From contig CAYXZC010000067.1 in the NCBI GenBank assembly GCA_964469815.1, positions 1 through 8,460 of the forward strand: a DNA stretch of 8,460 nt, written 5' to 3'. The translations under genes were made by a program, and so were the position numbers. Position 1 is the first letter of the stretch. The number at the start of each line of letters is the position of its first letter. The DNA is from MGBC163016 sp964469815 (GTDB lineage Bacteria; Actinomycetota; Coriobacteriia; Coriobacteriales; Eggerthellaceae). Below the pieces are notes generated by a model, which saw only the letters and a program-made list of their open reading frames with translations, made no database searches and had not been told where the DNA came from. Shown here in pieces: positions 5,149-8,460 of the stretch.

Positions 5149-6043
5149 GCCTGAAGAGCGAACAAGCAAGCCGGTTGCAGGTGGCGCGCCCGCAAGCGAG
5201 CCGGACACGTCTGAGACGGATACGATCGGAGCGGGGTCACGCACGACCGGGCCAGAGCCGGACGCGACCGGAACATCCACAAGCAAGGCGGGCAAAGCCA
5301 AGAAGATGGATCAGGCGACGATCTTCAAATTCGTCGGGCTCATTGCGTTCTTCATCCTCATGGGTGTGGTCATCGCATGCGTTTGGCCCTACATCTCGGA
5401 GGTCTTCGAGGAAGGCGGCCTTGAGAGGGTGACCACCCAGGTGCGCGATGCCGGCGTCGGGGGCATTTTCATCCTGTTGGCATTTCAATTCCTGCAGATC
5501 GTGGTGGCGTTCATCCCCGGTGAGGTTGTGCAAATGGCAGCTGGCGTCATCTACGGTCCGTGGTGGGGTGCCCTTATCATCCTTATCGGTTGTGTGATAT
5601 CGAGCGCTTTCATATTCGTTTTGGTTCATAAGCTCGGTGCGCCATTTGTGCAAGCCATGGTTCCTCAAAAATACATGAAGAAGATGCGGGAGTTCGAAAG
5701 CTCACCGAAATTCAACGTCATCATTTTCATCCTGTTCTTGATCCCTGGGATGCCAAAAGATGTCTTCACCTATATAACGCCGCTCTCGCATATGAGACTG
5801 GGAACATTCGTGGCCCTTACGAATACCGCCCGCATCCCGGGCATCGTGCTTTCAACATATGCTGCAAATGGCCTGGTCGAAGGTCGAATTTGGGAAAGCG
5901 TCCTTATTTTTTTGGTGCTGGCGATAATCGCTGGGTTGGCGCTTTTATTCTACAACAAGATAATCAACGCCATAGAGAAGAGAACCGGCCGCGATCTTCA
6001 TTCGCTCGATGAGCTGGATAAGAACGACCCTTGGGATTGCTGA
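5138..6043 (+). CDS. TVP38/TMEM64-family (DedA superfamily) membrane protein
   Basis: The 301-aa integral membrane protein has a disordered Ser/Thr/Glu/Pro/Gly-rich N-terminal region (1-56) that the family normally lacks. A first membrane helix follows at about 62-84. The family core (about 108-235) has the acidic re-entrant motif I-P-G-E129 and the GVIYGPWWG turn. It continues with the helix IILIGCVISSAFIFVLVHKLG, the second re-entrant motif F-L-I-P203-G-M-P-K-D208, and conserved Arg232 in TARIPG. The final helix is at about 248-270, ending in a charged cytoplasmic tail. Related DedA proteins include lipid-carrier translocases, and eukaryotic TMEM41B and VMP1 are lipid scramblases; transport of a lipid here is inference. 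The start at 5138 overlaps the PRC-barrel stop, so the two are likely translated together. No strong ribosome binding site precedes it. ATG 5141 is equivalent, and ATG 5306 would delete the disordered region while keeping all family features. Confidence 0.85.
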   Translation: MMTRPEERTSKPVAGGAPASEPDTSETDTIGAGSRTTGPEPDATGTSTSKAGKAKKMDQATIFKFVGLIAFFILMGVVIACVWPYISEVFEEGGLERVTTQVRDAGVGGIFILLAFQFLQIVVAFIPGEVVQMAAGVIYGPWWGALIILIGCVISSAFIFVLVHKLGAPFVQAMVPQKYMKKMREFESSPKFNVIIFILFLIPGMPKDVFTYITPLSHMRLGTFVALTNTARIPGIVLSTYAANGLVEGRIWESVLIFLVLAIIAGLALLFYNKIINAIEKRTGRDLHSLDELDKNDPWDC

Positions 6044-6051
6044 TGCCCCTT

Positions 6052-6094
6052 TCATGTCAAAGGTGAACCCAAAGGGACGGGGATAATGACATGA
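6052..6094 (+). repeat. Stem-loop carrying the 18-bp AAAGGGACGGGG motif, copy A
   Basis: TCATGTCA (6052-6059) and TGACATGA (6087-6094) are perfect inverted repeats around a 27-nt loop. The loop holds cccaaagggacggggata (6068-6085), an 18-bp string repeated exactly at 8126-8143. It begins 8 nt after the TVP38 stop codon. It may be a remnant of a small non-autonomous mobile element or a REP-like unit; no transposase is present. Confidence 0.6.
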
Positions 6095-6131
6095 TAATAA
6101 CATCACCCACTCGTTCGTTCGCCCCCACAGA

Positions 6132-6139
6132 TATAAAAT
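6132..6139 (+). promoter_or_regulatory. Possible -10 box before the histidine kinase gene
   Basis: TATAAAAT contains two overlapping -10-like hexamers (TATAAA and TAAAAT), about 35-40 bp before the GTG start. The -35 region is C-rich with a TTCG repeat (6113-6120) and shows no good hexamer. Position fits; strength cannot be judged. Confidence 0.35.
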
Positions 6140-6171
6140 AGTGAACCAACATTACGTGCGAGAAAAGAGAT

Positions 6172-7743
6172 GTGGTGCTTAAACGTCTACGTATCAAATT
6201 CATCCTGATCAACATGATGATGGCGGTGCTCGTGCTGGCAACAACCTTCGGCGTTGTTTGCTACCTTGACTATACGAGCAACCTCAATTCCGTGTATGGC
6301 CAGCTCAACAACGTGCTGGCTCGCGTGGCAAGCTCCATGGTCGAGCAGATCAAAGATGTGCGTCCGATCAACATACAGAACCCATCGCCCATAGATAGCT
6401 CCAGTGCTGCGAATACAGCAGAAGAAGCAAGCGATGCGTCCGATCAAACGGATGCCGATCAAACAAGCACCGATCAAACGGATGCCGATCAAACAGACGC
6501 TGATCAAGCAGATGGTGAAACTGCCTCCACCAAGGCAACGGCCACCACGTCGGTGAGCGCTATCATCTATGACGATGCCGCTTTGTCTCCTTCCGGCACG
6601 AGTTCCGGAACGAACGATTCGATCATTCCTGCTCCAAGCATCGGTACGATATCCGAAAACGCCGCTCAGAATGCGAATCCGACTATTCTTGTAGCGGTTT
6701 ACAAGGTCAGCGACCAGGGGTTCTATACCACCATCCCCAACTTCTCCATTGCCTCCATAAATGAGAGTGTGCTATTGCAGGCGAACAAGATCGTTACCGA
6801 GTCCGATCAGCAGTACGGCAGCCTGCCCGAATTCGATCTTTGTTACGAATGCATCCCCACAGATGATGGCTTTATCGTGGCATATGCAGATGCAACCAGC
6901 ACGCATTCATGGAAGAATCTCGCTATCATGCTCGCGGCGGTTGGTGTGGCGGCGCTGCTCATCTTCCTGCTGATCAACCTTTTCTTCTCGCGTTGGGCAC
7001 TTCGTCCGGTGGCCGCCAGCATTAAACAGCAGCAGCAGTTCACGGCAGATGCATCGCACGAGCTAAAAACCCCGCTCACGGTCATTTTGGCGAACATGTC
7101 CATACTCGAATCACAGCCTGAATCAACGGTCGATGAGCAGATGCAATGGATCGAAAGCACGCAAACCGAGGCAATGCGCATGCAGCTGTTGGTCAATGAG
7201 ATGCTGAAGCTGGCTCGCCCGAACGAGGACAAGCAGGCCAAAGTTCAGGAAAACCCGAATCTCAAGGAGAGTGTCGATTTCTCCGATCTTGTTGAAGGCG
7301 AGGTGCTCCAGTTCGAATCGGTGGCATTCGAGCGCGGGATTGAGATGGAAAGTGCCATTGAACAGGGAATTCATGTGACCGGCGACCCCGAACGGCTCGG
7401 ACGCATGGTCTCAACGCTGATCGACAATGCATGCAAGTACACTTCTGAGGATGGCAGCGTGGATGTTTCGCTCGAGATATCCTCTCTTGGGGCGAGCAAG
7501 GCAAAGACTGTCGCTTTGAAGGTTCGAAACGATGGCGTACCCATCTCGGATGAGGATCTTCCGCACCTTTTCGATCGGTTCTATCGGGCGGATAAGGCTC
7601 GTACCAGCGGCAAGGGAGGCTATGGGCTCGGACTTGCCATCGGGCGGGAGATCGCCCGCGAACATAAAGGCGATATAACTGTTACGAGCACTGAGCGCGA
7701 GGGAACGGTGTTTACTGTAACACTGCCGCTTTCAGATGATTAG
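6172..7743 (+). CDS. Sensor histidine kinase
   Basis: Membrane kinase, 523 aa. TM1 is at about 10-31 (FILINMMMAVLVLATTFGVV) and TM2 at about 249-270. The extracytoplasmic part between them is about 215 residues and matches no sensor domain I recognise. It contains a Thr/Asp/Gln-rich repeat at 91-115, five pentapeptides of the form DQTDA encoded by five 15-bp units (6442-6516). Immediately after TM2 come SRWALRPVAASIKQQQQF and the phosphoacceptor H296 in DASHELKTPL, leaving only a short, unrecognisable HAMP. The ATPase domain has the N box N419 (IDNACKYT), a G1 segment reading NDGVPI instead of DxGxG, the F box DRFYRAD, and the G2 box GGYGLGLAI. The kinase looks active. Translation starts at GTG 6172 or the next codon, also GTG; the AAAAGAGA before it is a weak ribosome binding site. 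It is followed after 11 bp by a small membrane-protein gene. Its partner could be the regulator at 1212, but this is not shown. Confidence 0.92.
   Translation: MVLKRLRIKFILINMMMAVLVLATTFGVVCYLDYTSNLNSVYGQLNNVLARVASSMVEQIKDVRPINIQNPSPIDSSSAANTAEEASDASDQTDADQTSTDQTDADQTDADQADGETASTKATATTSVSAIIYDDAALSPSGTSSGTNDSIIPAPSIGTISENAAQNANPTILVAVYKVSDQGFYTTIPNFSIASINESVLLQANKIVTESDQQYGSLPEFDLCYECIPTDDGFIVAYADATSTHSWKNLAIMLAAVGVAALLIFLLINLFFSRWALRPVAASIKQQQQFTADASHELKTPLTVILANMSILESQPESTVDEQMQWIESTQTEAMRMQLLVNEMLKLARPNEDKQAKVQENPNLKESVDFSDLVEGEVLQFESVAFERGIEMESAIEQGIHVTGDPERLGRMVSTLIDNACKYTSEDGSVDVSLEISSLGASKAKTVALKVRNDGVPISDEDLPHLFDRFYRADKARTSGKGGYGLGLAIGREIAREHKGDITVTSTEREGTVFTVTLPLSDD
6442..6516 (+). 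repeat. Five 15-bp tandem repeats in the kinase sensor region
   Basis: Units begin at 6442, 6457, 6472, 6487 and 6502, each starting GATCAA. Units 1 and 3 are identical. They encode DQTDA, DQTST, DQTDA, DQTDA and DQADG. Since the unit is a multiple of three, copy-number change would lengthen or shorten the extracytoplasmic linker without breaking the frame. Confidence 0.9.
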
Positions 7744-7754
7744 AGGTTACTAAC

Positions 7755-8090
7755 ATGGTAGACGGATTGAAGGATGATGGAGTGCGATCGGGATCAGAGG
7801 CGTCTAGATTATCGGATTCGCGTGAACCTGTAGGCGGTGAAGGCGAAGAGGAACAAGTCGGCATGAAGGGCTCATTTACGCGAATCGACCCTGCTCTATC
7901 CGTGGAGGAAAAACGGAACAATCTTCTTCAAAGCAGCAGGAATTATCAGGTCGGTCGTCGGCCTGCTCCTGATCCGGTGAGCTTCAAGGAACGCAATAGG
8001 GCTATGTTGCGCGGGCTATTGCTGGGATTTGTTGTTGTCGTTATCGTTTTGGCAGTAGTCATCGTTGTCGGATCAATAACCAAAATGTAA
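7755..8090 (+). CDS. Small tail-anchored membrane protein, unknown function
   Basis: The 111-aa product starts 11 bp after the histidine kinase stop, with AGAGG at 7742-7746 as ribosome binding site, so it is very probably co-transcribed. Residues 1-40 are acidic, Gly/Ser/Glu-rich and probably disordered. Residues 41-83 hold SVEEKRNNLLQSSRNYQ and a basic, Pro-containing stretch. A single Val-rich membrane helix (about 86-106) ends in GSITKM. With positive residues before the helix (KERNRAMLR), the N-terminal part should face the cytoplasm, which makes it a tail-anchored protein. I recognise no family. Its place behind a kinase suggests an accessory or inhibitor of that kinase, which is inference only. 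The membrane helix, ribosome binding site and tight spacing argue that it is real. Confidence 0.75.
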   Translation: MVDGLKDDGVRSGSEASRLSDSREPVGGEGEEEQVGMKGSFTRIDPALSVEEKRNNLLQSSRNYQVGRRPAPDPVSFKERNRAMLRGLLLGFVVVVIVLAVVIVVGSITKM

Positions 8091-8123
8091 CCGTTCCGCG
8101 TAGAGGGCGCAGATCAACCTGTG

Positions 8124-8150
8124 AGCCCAAAGGGACGGGGATATTGGGCT
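8124..8150 (+). repeat. Stem-loop carrying the 18-bp AAAGGGACGGGG motif, copy B
   Basis: AGCCCAA (8124-8130) pairs perfectly with TTGGGCT (8144-8150), with the loop AGGGACGGGGATA between. The string at 8126-8143 is identical to 6068-6085, yet the outer arms differ completely from copy A. The second arm overlaps the start of hairpin repeat copy 3, so the two elements are joined. The stem-loop lies 34 nt beyond the small membrane-protein gene and may form the 3' end of the kinase transcript. Confidence 0.6.
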
Positions 8151-8200
8151 AACTCAATGTGACAAGTCGTGTAGTGGGCGGATCACACATTCGTCCACAT
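8137..8200 (+). repeat. Intergenic hairpin repeat, copy 3
   Basis: Bases 8137-8180 match 44-87 at 40 of 44 positions. The hairpin arms GTGGGCG (8174-8180) and CGTCCAC (8192-8198) still pair over seven positions with one G-U, around an 11-nt loop, so this copy has decayed more than copies 1 and 2. The same CCACAT follows the second arm as in copy 1. Confidence 0.7.
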
Positions 8201-8460
8201 GTATCTCGTTTGGTGATACATCGATGATTTTGAAAGCGAGGCAATAGATTACGCTTCGTTGTCCCGTTTCCTGATCAGGATGCTTTTGTAGCGTTAATTT
8301 TATATTCATTGCACAATTATTATCTCTTGTTATCACGAACATATGTTTTCTTTTTGCTGTGTTTTATGCTAGGCGATGGGCCGCGCTTCTGGCCGCGCGG
8401 GCCCATCGCGTATGTTCGCAGGGGCAGATGGGGTGAGATCTGTCTCTCTTGCGCACTTCT
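8201..8460. other. Gene-free end region with a long GC-rich hairpin
   Basis: I see no protein gene in 8091-8460. Beyond the repeat, GATACAT (8215-8221) pairs with ATGTATC (8199-8205), and CCTGATCAGG (8270-8279) is a 10-bp palindrome. The A+T-rich stretch 8290-8370 could hold promoters, for example TATTAT (8318-8323). GCGATGGGCC (8373-8382) and GGCCCATCGC (8400-8409) form a perfect 10-bp stem. It is continued by GCGC (8383-8386) with GCGC (8395-8398) after one bulged base. No T-run follows, so it is more like a leader structure or the 5' part of a structured RNA than a terminator. The window ends too soon to decide. Confidence 0.4.

Noticed and set aside
4666..5301. Open frame of 211 codons on the minus strand over the PRC-barrel and TVP38 junction
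   Set aside because: Both plus-strand genes are well supported here, and this frame has no recognisable motif.
44..8180. Insertion sequence or integrative element bounded by the repeats
   Set aside because: There is no transposase, integrase, target-site duplication or change in composition within the segment; the repeats look like an intergenic family.
8154..8342. Minus-strand frame of 62 codons in the end region
   Set aside because: It overlaps the hairpin repeat, and its sequence shows no domain or membrane segment.

Overview
The window looks like chromosomal DNA of roughly 50% G+C from a Gram-positive anaerobe. My best guess is an Actinomycetota of the class Coriobacteriia (Eggerthellaceae-like). 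This rests on the clostridial/coriobacterial-type short phosphoglycerate dehydrogenase, a lipoprotein with a classical lipobox, an Ala/Lys-rich YtxH protein and a PRC-barrel/TVP38 pair. Taxonomy is inferred from protein style, not from a marker gene. No rRNA, tRNA, CRISPR array, transposase or phage gene is visible.

Layout: (1) 44-106, an intergenic hairpin repeat. (2) 141-1058 (-), a 3-phosphoglycerate dehydrogenase without an ACT domain. (3) 1212-1886 (+), an OmpR/PhoB-family response regulator, divergent from it. (4) 1887-2497, a 611-nt stretch without a protein gene but dense in structure. It holds a degenerate 8-bp tandem repeat, a probable minus-strand small RNA ending in a good intrinsic terminator, TTTAAG motifs, and an 11-bp-phased array of CTGTCAT-like half-sites. 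(5) 2498-2968 (+), a YtxH-like membrane-anchored protein, followed by a second hairpin repeat. (6) 3187-4083 (+), a secreted lipoprotein with its own promoter and terminator. (7) 4261-5148 and 5138-6043 (+), a PRC-barrel protein and a TVP38/DedA membrane protein with overlapping reading frames. (8) 6172-7743 and 7755-8090 (+), a sensor histidine kinase and a small tail-anchored protein in one operon. (9) 8091-8460, gene-free, with a third hairpin repeat and a long GC-rich hairpin at the end.

Except for the serine-biosynthesis gene, every protein is a signalling or envelope protein: regulator, kinase, lipoprotein, three other membrane-anchored or membrane proteins, and one PRC-barrel protein. 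A reasonable but unproven reading is a two-component system whose kinase and regulator genes lie 4.3 kb apart and enclose envelope genes that they may control.

The most notable non-coding signals are four. First, the candidate small RNA, whose C-rich loop is complementary over 9 nt to the ribosome binding site of the neighbouring ytxH-like gene. Second, the Pho-box-like 11-bp array between that RNA and the same gene. Third, a family of dispersed intergenic hairpins with a compensatory base-pair change. Fourth, a shared 18-bp motif placed in the loops of two otherwise different stem-loops.
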